From: Alishewanella aestuarii B11
Lineage (GTDB): Bacteria; Pseudomonadota; Gammaproteobacteria; Enterobacterales; Alteromonadaceae
NCBI RefSeq assembly: GCF_000280055.1
Contig: NZ_ALAB01000039.1
Coordinates: forward strand, 124,001 to 188,000
DNA length: 64,000 bases
Reading direction: 5' to 3'
Shown: positions 33,187 to 41,108 of the stretch, in pieces
How the letters are laid out: each line of letters opens with the position of its first letter
Position numbering within the stretch: the stretch's first letter is position 1
Position numbers and translations under genes: made by a program
The notes under the pieces: generated by a model
Seen by the model: only the letters and a program-made list of their open reading frames with translations
What the model was told of the DNA's origin: nothing
Database searches by the model: none

Positions 33187-34626
33187 ATGAGTAAAGTAGT
33201 AAAAGCAGTATTGGACTCAAGCATGACCTCTATGTTTATTCAGGTCATTACTCTTATCATGTCAATGGTTGTTGCTAGAATGTTAACCCCTGAGGAGGTT
33301 GGCATATATGCAATCTCAAGTGCTTTGGCAATGATTCTTGCTGAGTTCAAAATATTAGGTGCTGGAGCCTATCTTATAAGAGAAAAGTTTATTTGTTCTG
33401 AAAAAATAAAATCAGCACTAGGGCTTACCATTATCATGTCTTTTGGGCTCGGTTTTTTTATAATTGTTTCTGCCAATTACGTTTCAAGTTTTTATGGCAT
33501 TGATGATTCCAGGTATTTGCTTTGGATTATATCACTAACTTTTTTTATTTCTCCTTACACTAGTATTCCATATGCATTGCTAACCCGTGATATGGATTTT
33601 TCCTCTCAGAGGAAAATAAAAATATGGAGCTCTATTTTAAACTTATTTTCTACAGTTATATTTATATTAAATGGTTTTAGTTATTACTCTATAGCTTTAG
33701 GGTATCTTGCTGCAATGATCTGTCAGTTTGTATTAATAAATTTCATTTTTCAGAGTAAAATGATGGAGTATGTTCCTTCTTTTAGAAATATGGGGCCTAT
33801 TTTTAGATTAGGTATAATGACTAGTATAGGCTCTTTATTAAACAGATCTAATACTCTGCTTCCGGATATCGTTATAGGGAAGCTGGGAACACCAGTTCAA
33901 GTTGGGATATTTTCAAGAGGTCTTGGATTTGTACAGTTTATCTCACATACTCTTGGAAATGGCATCTCTGCAGTTTCTTTTTCTTACCTCTCATCAGTTC
34001 GTAGAAATGGAGGCAATCTTGAAAATGCCTACGTTAAGTCAAGCACACTTTTTAATTCGATCGCTACCCCAACACTTCTTGTTGCAGCCCTTCTATCTCT
34101 GCCTGCGATAAGACTTCTTTTTGGAAATCAGTGGGATGAAGCCGCAGAAATTGCAAGTTATTTAATGATATGGGCAGCATTAAGAGCTTTTCATTATCAA
34201 TTTTCTGGTTTGTTAATTACTTTGGGAAGGACAAGTTTTTTACTTGCTAGAGAGGTTTTATGTTTTACGTTAATAATTTCCTCATGTTTCTTTTTATATG
34301 ATCTCGGCATTAAGTATATTGCGATTGGTTTCATGGCGTCTGCACTTTTTGAATTTATTTTTTTAACTTTACTACTTAAATATCTTATAAATCTTAGTGT
34401 GATTGATTTCTTAAAAGGAGTTTTTTTAAACTTAACTTTAGGTGCGCTTTGTGCTGCGCCCGTGCTAGTTTTTAAAAGTGTATTTAACTTAGAGGATTTT
34501 AGTGAGCTTTTAATTGCGGCTTTAGTTTTTTTGTACCTTCCATTCGCTATATTTTTATTTGTTACTATAACAAAGCATCCTATGAAAGAAAGTTTAGATT
34601 TTTTAAAATTAAAAATTTTTAAATGA
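33187..34626 (+). CDS. Polysaccharide flippase, Wzx/lipopolysaccharide biosynthesis type (AT-rich)
   Basis: A 479-residue protein with about 12 hydrophobic spans of the MVF/MATE-type polysaccharide transporter family. It would flip an undecaprenyl-linked repeat unit across the inner membrane. It is clearly paralogous to the flippase at 41109: both start MSK(V)(V/K)-A and share ARxLTPE, SIPYALL, PD(I/L)VIG and VGIFSRG at equivalent positions. The DNA here, however, is strongly AT-rich with AT-biased codons, unlike its neighbours. The ATG at 33187 has no obvious ribosome binding site. A gap of 199 AT-rich bases (34627-34825), where I see nothing coding, follows before convergent genes. Confidence 0.88.
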   Translation: MSKVVKAVLDSSMTSMFIQVITLIMSMVVARMLTPEEVGIYAISSALAMILAEFKILGAGAYLIREKFICSEKIKSALGLTIIMSFGLGFFIIVSANYVSSFYGIDDSRYLLWIISLTFFISPYTSIPYALLTRDMDFSSQRKIKIWSSILNLFSTVIFILNGFSYYSIALGYLAAMICQFVLINFIFQSKMMEYVPSFRNMGPIFRLGIMTSIGSLLNRSNTLLPDIVIGKLGTPVQVGIFSRGLGFVQFISHTLGNGISAVSFSYLSSVRRNGGNLENAYVKSSTLFNSIATPTLLVAALLSLPAIRLLFGNQWDEAAEIASYLMIWAALRAFHYQFSGLLITLGRTSFLLAREVLCFTLIISSCFFLYDLGIKYIAIGFMASALFEFIFLTLLLKYLINLSVIDFLKGVFLNLTLGALCAAPVLVFKSVFNLEDFSELLIAALVFLYLPFAIFLFVTITKHPMKESLDFLKLKIFK

Positions 34627-34825
34627 TTTATGTTAAGTGTTTTACTAATGCTATTAAATGTATATCTTGGGTTTTAACTCATATATTTTATTATTGTAAT
34701 TTAAATTAATTTAAAATTGCGCTTATCTATTTTTTCTTGGTTTATCATTTGATTTTAGGCTTATTTATCGATTTTTAATTTTTTATTTAAATATGTTGGG
34801 TTCGTATTTTATTAAGTTTCTTATT

Positions 34826-35764
34826 CTATTTCTTTCCAAAAAGAATTGATATTAGGTTTTTAAATAGCCGAATATTTACTCTTCCCGTAGTGATTTGCTG
34901 TAGAGTAATTTTAAATAATGCTTTATTGCTACCATTTTTTCTCAACACGTAGCCAGCTTGACAGACATCTCTCAATCTTCTATCAATGATTTTCTTTCGG
35001 TAGATGTGAAAATCTGTGTTCGACAGTAAGCGATCTCTAAGTTGTACAATCCCAAGCATAATCTTTTCTTGGTCCTTACTCGCACTCCCTGAGCGACTGC
35101 GGTAACCAATAGAAACATCCTTAGAAAAGAGCAGTTTTTGATCAATACTTAGCTTAAACCAAAAGTCGGTATCTTCACAATGTGTTAAGCTTTCATCAAA
35201 AAAACCAATTCTCTTGACATGCTTGCTTTGTACAATCAACGTACCTGTCAACATTAAGCAGGTAAAATCAAGATAGAAAGAAACTGGGTTTTCAATAATA
35301 TAAACTGACTCAGAATGCTTATATGATTGTAAAGCTTTGTTTATTTTTACATTGCCTAGTATTTTTCCTTTTGTATCTAATGGTTTGCCATCTTCAAAAG
35401 TTGTATAATCCCAGCAGAAATTTTTAAATTCTGGATGCATCTTCACTAGTTTAATTCTTTTTTCTAAAGTATTAGGCAATAGTATATCATCTGAATCTAA
35501 AAAAGTTATGTAAGCTCCATTGGCATAATTAATGCCGGTATTCCTTGCTCCAGACACACCTTTACTTCTTTCATTATTAACTAAGCGTATCCAGTCGTAT
35601 TTTATACAATAATTACGGACCACATCTGCGCCTTTGTCGGTTGAGGCGTCATCGACAACAATAACTTCAATATCATTAACTTTCTGGGTTACGACAGATT
35701 CAAGCGTTTCGGCTATATATTGCTCTGTATTGTATAGAGGGATTATGATGGATAAGAATGTCAT
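34826..35764 (-). CDS. Glycosyltransferase family 2 (AT-rich island)
   Basis: 312 residues with the GT-A fold of family 2: the N-terminal SIIIPLYNTEQYIAETLESV, VIVVDDASTDKGADVV, GVSGARNTGINYANGAYITF and the DSDD metal-binding motif. A C-terminal extension includes HCEDTDFWFKLSIDQKLLFS. It probably adds one sugar to the lipid-linked repeat unit; donor and acceptor are unknown. The start has AGGAG upstream. It is encoded 12 bases after another family 2 gene on the minus strand, opposite to the flanking genes, and is AT-rich. These are all signs that the pair arrived together. Confidence 0.88.
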   Translation of the reverse strand: MTFLSIIIPLYNTEQYIAETLESVVTQKVNDIEVIVVDDASTDKGADVVRNYCIKYDWIRLVNNERSKGVSGARNTGINYANGAYITFLDSDDILLPNTLEKRIKLVKMHPEFKNFCWDYTTFEDGKPLDTKGKILGNVKINKALQSYKHSESVYIIENPVSFYLDFTCLMLTGTLIVQSKHVKRIGFFDESLTHCEDTDFWFKLSIDQKLLFSKDVSIGYRSRSGSASKDQEKIMLGIVQLRDRLLSNTDFHIYRKKIIDRRLRDVCQAGYVLRKNGSNKALFKITLQQITTGRVNIRLFKNLISILFGKK

Positions 35765-35776
35765 CTTTAGCTCCTT

Positions 35777-36757
35777 TTAATTCTTGGTCATAAAAAATCG
35801 TCTAAAGGGAGCTGTTACTAAGTAAAACAAAACAACAGGATTTTTAGCGGCTATTCTGATAAATGAAAAAATTGATGAAAACTGGCCTTTTCGTAAACAA
35901 GAATAAAGGTTAAGTGCGCAAGCTCTACGTGTTCGCTCGATTTGTGCATCAAATGAATGCGCAAGCTCCATTTGAGTCTGCATAAGCAGCCTTTTCATTT
36001 TCATTCTTCCATTTAGTTTATCTCTAAGAGTATTGAAGTTACTAAGGGTCCCGTAATCAACACTCTCATAGATATTGACGCCCCGGCCTGCTTTTACTTC
36101 TGGTACAAGCGACAAGAACACTTTTGGTTTTCGTATAGCAAGTGTCAGAATAAAAAGTCTATCTTCGCTAGCATAGCGTAAGTAACTATCAAACCGAGTC
36201 GTTTGTAGAAATTTTGCTGTTACCACCAAAGCTGACAATTTTATTGTAGAAGTAGAGCACTCCTGCTCTACAAGACCTTGCCTCAAAAATCCGCCATTTG
36301 GAATGGCCTCATGCTTTTCAAGTTGTGCCACTGTCACTCCTCGTTCAGCAAAAGCATCCGTATCGTCGGTTAAAATCCAATTGGATGAATAGATGTCAGC
36401 ATCTAATGCGAAGGCCGTTGCAGCTCGCTCTAAGTGTTCAGGTTCCCACATGTCATCAGAATCTAACAACGCAATAAAACTTACGCCGCGCTCCACTAAG
36501 TAATCAAAGCCTTTATTACGAGCAATGCCAGGACCTGCATTTTTCTGACGTAAGATAACGATCTCTATGTTTTCCGGGAATAAAGCTGCGTTAACCTCTT
36601 GAACAGCTGGAAGCGGCGAGGAATCATCGACAATAACAAGCACTACCTTGTCCGAAAATGTTTGGTTTCGAATTGAGTCTAGGCAACGGCGCAAAATTCC
36701 AGCTTCTTTTTGATAGAAAGGGATTACGATGCCTGCAGTGAAACTTCTCTTGTCCAT
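35777..36757 (-). CDS. Glycosyltransferase family 2
   Basis: 326 residues of family 2 type: AGIVIPFYQKEAGILRRCLD at the N-terminus, LVIVDDSSPLPA, QKNAGPGIARNKGFDYLVER, and the DSDDMWEPEHLERAA metal-binding segment. The C-terminal part ends in a hydrophobic and basic stretch (NPVVLFYLVTAPFRRFF) that may attach it to the membrane. It is first in a two-gene minus-strand unit with the 34826 gene. Composition is moderately AT-rich, intermediate between the island core and the genome average. The sugar specificity cannot be read. Confidence 0.88.
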   Translation of the reverse strand: MDKRSFTAGIVIPFYQKEAGILRRCLDSIRNQTFSDKVVLVIVDDSSPLPAVQEVNAALFPENIEIVILRQKNAGPGIARNKGFDYLVERGVSFIALLDSDDMWEPEHLERAATAFALDADIYSSNWILTDDTDAFAERGVTVAQLEKHEAIPNGGFLRQGLVEQECSTSTIKLSALVVTAKFLQTTRFDSYLRYASEDRLFILTLAIRKPKVFLSLVPEVKAGRGVNIYESVDYGTLSNFNTLRDKLNGRMKMKRLLMQTQMELAHSFDAQIERTRRACALNLYSCLRKGQFSSIFSFIRIAAKNPVVLFYLVTAPFRRFFMTKN

Positions 36758-36907
36758 AAGTATTGAGTGCCATGTTCTATTCCAACCAAAAGCGCTGTTT
36801 GTTTAGGGCGCAATTACGAGGCTCTGGTTGGAAAATTTAGTGGTAGACAAAGTATTTTGTTAGCATTGATTATGCCATACAATTGTGAATATTGTCTTTA
36901 TTGTAAC

Positions 36908-36927
36908 GGTGTCAGCTTATTGACACC
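36908..36927. repeat. Inverted repeat upstream of the PhaB-like gene
   Basis: GGTGTCA (36908-36914) and TGACACC (36921-36927) form a perfect 7-bp inverted repeat with a 6-base spacer, 28 bases before the ATG. It could be an operator or a leader hairpin. The rest of the 36758-36954 gap shows nothing else distinctive. Confidence 0.35.
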
Positions 36928-36954
36928 AAACTAAGCTGCATAAATTAGGGATAA

Positions 36955-37683
36955 ATGATGGGAAAAGTTGCACTAATCACCGGTGGCACCCGAGGTATCG
37001 GCAGGGCTATTTCCGAAGCTTTTTTACAACAAGGTTATCAGGTTGCGGCTGTATACGCTGCCAATGAGGATGCCGCGCAAGCTTTTCATCATGAAACAGG
37101 TATTCCGGTATATCAGTGGGATGTCAGTGATTTTAATGCTTGCCAGCAAGGTATTGCGAGGGTGGAAGCAGACCTTGGGCCGGTGGATATTCTGGTTAAT
37201 AATGCTGGTATTACCCGGGATGGCATGTTTCACAAAATGACCTTTGAGCAGTGGCAAGCGGTCATTAATACCAACCTTAGCTCTTTGTTTAATATGTGCC
37301 GCCCGGTGATTGAAGGCATGCGTGAGCGTGAGTTTGGTCGCATAATTAATATTTCATCGATCAATGGCCAAAAGGGGCAGGCTGGTCAAACCAATTATAG
37401 CGCTGCCAAAGCTGGTGAGCTTGGCTTTACCAAGGCGCTGGCAATGGAAAACGCCCGCAAAGGTATTACTGTTAATGCGATTTGCCCTGGCTATATTGCC
37501 ACCGACATGGTCAACGCTATGCCGCCAGAAATTGTAAACGAGAAAATTGTGCCGCAGATTTTGGTTGGCCGCCTGGGGTTACCAGAAGAAATTGCGCGTT
37601 GCGCCGTATTTTTAGCTTCGGCCGATGCAGGCTACATTACCGGGTCGACTATTTCGGTAAACGGTGGTCAGTACATGGTTTAG
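36955..37683 (+). CDS. phaB: Short-chain dehydrogenase, acetoacetyl-CoA reductase (PhaB) type
   Basis: 242 residues, classical SDR. The Rossmann motif is TGGTRGIGRAI, NNAGITRDG follows, catalytic Ser/Tyr/Lys appear in ISSINGQKGQAGQTNYSAAK, and the C-terminus is TGSTISVNGGQYMV. The Q-K-G-Q-x-G-Q-T-N-Y stretch and the terminal GGQYM are typical of NADPH-dependent acetoacetyl-CoA reductase (PhaB/PhbB) rather than FabG. No thiolase or polyhydroxyalkanoate synthase gene is nearby. It could therefore supply 3-hydroxybutyryl groups for acylating the polysaccharide, though that is inference. The start is ATGATG at 36955. It is a single-gene unit ending in an intrinsic terminator. Confidence 0.8.
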   Translation: MMGKVALITGGTRGIGRAISEAFLQQGYQVAAVYAANEDAAQAFHHETGIPVYQWDVSDFNACQQGIARVEADLGPVDILVNNAGITRDGMFHKMTFEQWQAVINTNLSSLFNMCRPVIEGMREREFGRIINISSINGQKGQAGQTNYSAAKAGELGFTKALAMENARKGITVNAICPGYIATDMVNAMPPEIVNEKIVPQILVGRLGLPEEIARCAVFLASADAGYITGSTISVNGGQYMV

Positions 37684-37704
37684 CCAAAGCTGTACGAGTT
37701 TATT

Positions 37705-37729
37705 AAGCCGCCTTGACTGGCGGTTTTTT
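37705..37729 (+). terminator. Terminator of the PhaB-like gene
   Basis: AAGCCGCC (37705-37712) pairs with GGCGGTTT after a TTGACT loop, followed by a T run to 37729. It lies 21 bases past the stop codon. Confidence 0.82.
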
Positions 37730-37878
37730 ATTGACCTGAACCTGCTTCATCTTTCTGTCATTTAACTTCAATCAAACTGCAATCAAAGCCACTTATGCTC
37801 AGCCCTAACATGGGTATGACAACAGGATGACAGCGCTGCCTTGCTGCTGATTATTGTTGTCGGGAGCAAAAGACAGTG

Positions 37879-39552
37879 ATGAAACAGGCAGTAATTCGAC
37901 TAGGCCAGCAAGCCAATATTTCGCTGGCACCAACCACCATCGAACGTCTAGTCGGGATGCAGCAGATTGTGGTACCAGACCTGACCATTCACAGCAGCAC
38001 TCTACCACTTCGGCATGGCGACAACCTGTTACTGGTGTTGGGAACACCTCTACCTGCCATTGCGACCATGCCAGCCAATTGGCAAGATGCCATACAACAG
38101 CTACCCCAACGCGAAGGCGTTTTTGCTGCACTATTTTGGGATGCGCAGGCAAAAAAGTTGGTGATATGCACCGACGTGCTGGGCCTGCAACCCTTGTATT
38201 GGCAACACTGTTCGGGTGAGGTTCTACTCTCTGATAAAACTACCGCTTTTTTGGGCTCGCCCGATTTGGCGGGGTGGGGAGCGTTTTTGGCGCTGGGCTA
38301 CCCGCTGGGGGCCGATACTCTAACCCATGGCGTTAAACGGTTGGCGCCAGCCTCAGTGTATGTGCTTGAGCGCGATGGTGCAGTGAGTCAGCAGCACAGC
38401 TATTGGCAGTTTGATAACGCTGCAGCAGCGGCTTCAGTCGGTGAGGTTGCAGCCGCTTTAGAGCAGAGTGTCGACTTAGCACTGGCCGCGGCGCCAGATG
38501 CTGAACATGGCATATTACTTAGTGGTGGCTACGACTCGCGGTTAATTGCTTTTTTGCTGCGTAAACGCAAATTGCAGCTACAGGCAACCATCGTATCGCA
38601 TTACGATGAAAACCTGGATGCCGATGCCCGCTTTGCCAAAGCGATTGCCAGGCATCTACAGATCCCTTTTCGTATTCAGTTACCTGAACAGAACTTTTTT
38701 TCAAGCCCGACTTATCTCGATTATCTGGAATGCTCTGATGGAGAAATACCGAGTCTGTACCTCTTTATTAGTCAGGTAGGCCAATTTATCGATGCGCCTG
38801 TGGTATGGGAAGGGCTCTTACCCGGCAAAACTTTAAAAGCCAGTGAAGCCAATTTTGCCGCCTTTTGGACTGCCAATGTCAAAGACTTCAATCATCCGCA
38901 ATGGCGTGCTGCCGAGTTGGTATTTGGTACTGAGCAAGCGGCTGCAATGTGGCAAGCCTTTACCCAGCGCTGGCAGCACGAGCAGGCTACTTTTCCTGAC
39001 ACCGGTGAAGGTACTGCCCGCTTTAATCTGGCGCATCGTGCCCGCAACCGGGTTGGGCCCAATCCGTTTAAAGTCTATCAGCAAAAAGCGACGGTCTTGA
39101 TGCCGGGGATGAGTCGGGACTATCTGCAAGCTGCCATGTCGGTTCCGCACAGCAGCAAGCAACAGCATCAATTTTATCAGCAGCTCTTTGCCTGCCACTA
39201 CCCTGATGCGCTGCGGTTTCCGGTTGCACATGGCTCTGTGGTCTCACGGTTACAGAGCCGGTCTTTGGTTGATTATGGTTTCTTGGCCACACTGGCGTGC
39301 TTTAACCGTCTTAGTCGGTATCCACGTTGGATGAAACGTTTGGGATTACAACCAGCGGTTGGTTTTGCGAAGTCTGGTTTTCTCGAATCCTGCCAGCTGG
39401 TTGGACAAGCGGATGCAAACCTTAACCCCGCTTTGTTAAACGCTATTGCAAAAGGAAGCGAACTACCTGAGTCAGCGCTTAGGCTGCTATTTTACTGGCG
39501 CTGCTGGCAGGCTTTGCGGCAAAAACCTTTGGGGGCATTATGGCAGAGTTAA
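37879..39552 (+). CDS. Asparagine synthase-related protein lacking the glutaminase cysteine (copy 1)
   Basis: 557 residues. An N-terminal Ntn-like half (about 1-190) has ALFWDAQAKKLVICTDVLGL in place of the usual glutaminase core, and the residue after Met is Lys, so the nucleophilic Cys2 is absent. The PP-loop half starts at HGILLSGGYDSRLIAFLLRK, which keeps SGGxDS, so ATP-dependent activation of a carboxylate is still plausible. Possible roles are amide formation on a sugar acid using free ammonia, or amide/peptide-bond formation. The ATG at 37879 directly follows an in-frame GTG and has GGGAG upstream. It overlaps the next, related gene by 13 bases. I cannot assign the substrate. Confidence 0.75.
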   Translation: MKQAVIRLGQQANISLAPTTIERLVGMQQIVVPDLTIHSSTLPLRHGDNLLLVLGTPLPAIATMPANWQDAIQQLPQREGVFAALFWDAQAKKLVICTDVLGLQPLYWQHCSGEVLLSDKTTAFLGSPDLAGWGAFLALGYPLGADTLTHGVKRLAPASVYVLERDGAVSQQHSYWQFDNAAAAASVGEVAAALEQSVDLALAAAPDAEHGILLSGGYDSRLIAFLLRKRKLQLQATIVSHYDENLDADARFAKAIARHLQIPFRIQLPEQNFFSSPTYLDYLECSDGEIPSLYLFISQVGQFIDAPVVWEGLLPGKTLKASEANFAAFWTANVKDFNHPQWRAAELVFGTEQAAAMWQAFTQRWQHEQATFPDTGEGTARFNLAHRARNRVGPNPFKVYQQKATVLMPGMSRDYLQAAMSVPHSSKQQHQFYQQLFACHYPDALRFPVAHGSVVSRLQSRSLVDYGFLATLACFNRLSRYPRWMKRLGLQPAVGFAKSGFLESCQLVGQADANLNPALLNAIAKGSELPESALRLLFYWRCWQALRQKPLGALWQS

Positions 39553-41099
39553 CGACACACAAAGCTTCGGTTTCCCTGCGAAACACGGCGCTAAAAACCG
39601 GTCGGCGCGATGATTTTTTGCTGCGTTTGGATTGGCAACAAGAGCCTGTATTGCTGGAAGGTGAGCCAGAAGGCTTTTATGGCTATCATTTGGCAGGTGA
39701 CACGCCGGATGATGGAGCCTTTGTAAGCTGGTCTCTGAAGCAGGGGCGTTTTGAACTGGCGGGCGACCGGCTAGGCTTGTACCCGCTGTATTACTTTCAA
39801 ATAGACTCGCAGTTAGTGATCAGTAATTCGCTAGCGCTGTTGGCAGAGCGTTTTCGCCTTGAAACAGACAGCGAGGCAGTGGGGATTTTCCTGCGTCTTG
39901 GTTTTTATCTGGGAAGTGATACCGCCTTTGTGGGGGTAAAACGAGCTGAAGGTCAGCTAAAGGTGTTGTTAGATGAAACCGGCCTGGCAATCGAAAGCCG
40001 ACGGCCTGTAATAAGAAGGATGCTGCAAACCTCCAGCACGGCTATGTATCAGCAGTTGTTTGCCAATGCTTTACAAAAGCTTCGCGGCTGTCGGTTGCCT
40101 TTGTATGTGCCCTTAACTGGCGGTAAAGACTCGCGTCATATTTTATTGACAGCTTACAAACTGCGTTTACCGATTAAAGAAAGTTACACCACCCGTGTTC
40201 TGTCGCCTCACAGCAACGATGATGTGACCATTGCCCGTGAACTCTGCAAACGGTTGCAGGTTCCTCATCAGGTATTGGCGTCAGAACAGCGCCTGCACAA
40301 TGCTGAACAACAAAAAAATATCCGCACCAACTTTGAGACGTACGATCACTTTTGGATCAATCAGGCTGGCCAGTATATGGCACAAAAATCGTCGGGCTTG
40401 GTGCTGGACGGTTTTGGAGGCGATGTACTCAGCCAATCTAAAATCGTTACAAAACAGATGCACCGCTGCTATCAGCAACAAGACTGGACTACGTTAACCT
40501 CTTTGATAGCACCAAAAGATCCCTATTACGAGGCCTACTTTCAAGCCCGGCCAGAGTTTTTAGTGTCCCAACAGCGGTTGCAGACGCGGTTGCAAGTCGA
40601 GCTGCAAAAATTCGCTGACGAAGTAATACCGGTGAAAAGTTTTTATTTTTGGAATCGTAGCCGCCGCGCCATTGCAATTAGCAGTTTTCGGCAGTTAAAC
40701 GGCAACAGCCAGGCTTTTTTCCCCTATATGCAAGCCGATCTGTTTGATTTTCTTATCGCACTGCCTGAAGAACTCTATTTTTCGCAGCAATTCCATGCCA
40801 GCTGCATCGCGCAGGCTTTTCCTGACTTTGTTGATATACCCTATGCCAGCAACATGGCGCAGGGCGATGCTTTAGCTGCGAAACGTACTCTGTACAATGT
40901 GTTTGCCATGATAAAAGAAATTGCTCAGGCAGATTTTATTGCTGCGCCCATGCGCTTGCGCGCGATGTTGTCTTGTTTGCGCTCCAGTACTGTTAAAGAT
41001 AGCGTGGTGACCTTTTTTTATTTTTTCCGGCCGATGATTTACCTGAATCAACTGCGCCATTTGCGTTTTCCTAAGCAACAGACTATGGGGCATGGCTAG
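39540..41099 (+). CDS. Asparagine synthase-related protein lacking the glutaminase cysteine (copy 2)
   Basis: 519 residues with the same two-part plan as its upstream neighbour. The degenerate Ntn half carries AGDRLGLYPLYYFQIDSQ, and the PP-loop half begins LYVPLTGGKDSRHILLTAY, where GGKDS replaces the usual SGGVDS. The second residue is Ala, not Cys, so glutamine hydrolysis is unlikely. A later VLDGFGGDVLS segment resembles the AsnB synthetase loop (GDGGDE region). It overlaps the preceding gene by 13 bases, so the products are probably made together and may act as a pair. The similarity between the two copies is weak in detail, suggesting old divergence. A flippase gene starts 9 bases later. 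Confidence 0.72.
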   Translation: MAELTTHKASVSLRNTALKTGRRDDFLLRLDWQQEPVLLEGEPEGFYGYHLAGDTPDDGAFVSWSLKQGRFELAGDRLGLYPLYYFQIDSQLVISNSLALLAERFRLETDSEAVGIFLRLGFYLGSDTAFVGVKRAEGQLKVLLDETGLAIESRRPVIRRMLQTSSTAMYQQLFANALQKLRGCRLPLYVPLTGGKDSRHILLTAYKLRLPIKESYTTRVLSPHSNDDVTIARELCKRLQVPHQVLASEQRLHNAEQQKNIRTNFETYDHFWINQAGQYMAQKSSGLVLDGFGGDVLSQSKIVTKQMHRCYQQQDWTTLTSLIAPKDPYYEAYFQARPEFLVSQQRLQTRLQVELQKFADEVIPVKSFYFWNRSRRAIAISSFRQLNGNSQAFFPYMQADLFDFLIALPEELYFSQQFHASCIAQAFPDFVDIPYASNMAQGDALAAKRTLYNVFAMIKEIAQADFIAAPMRLRAMLSCLRSSTVKDSVVTFFYFFRPMIYLNQLRHLRFPKQQTMGHG

Positions 41100-41108
41100 C
41101 GGTCGTGT

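Noticed and set aside
34627-34825. Remnant of a mobile element at the edge of the AT-rich island
   Set aside because: The gap is AT-rich, but I saw no transposase fragment, terminal repeats or target duplication.
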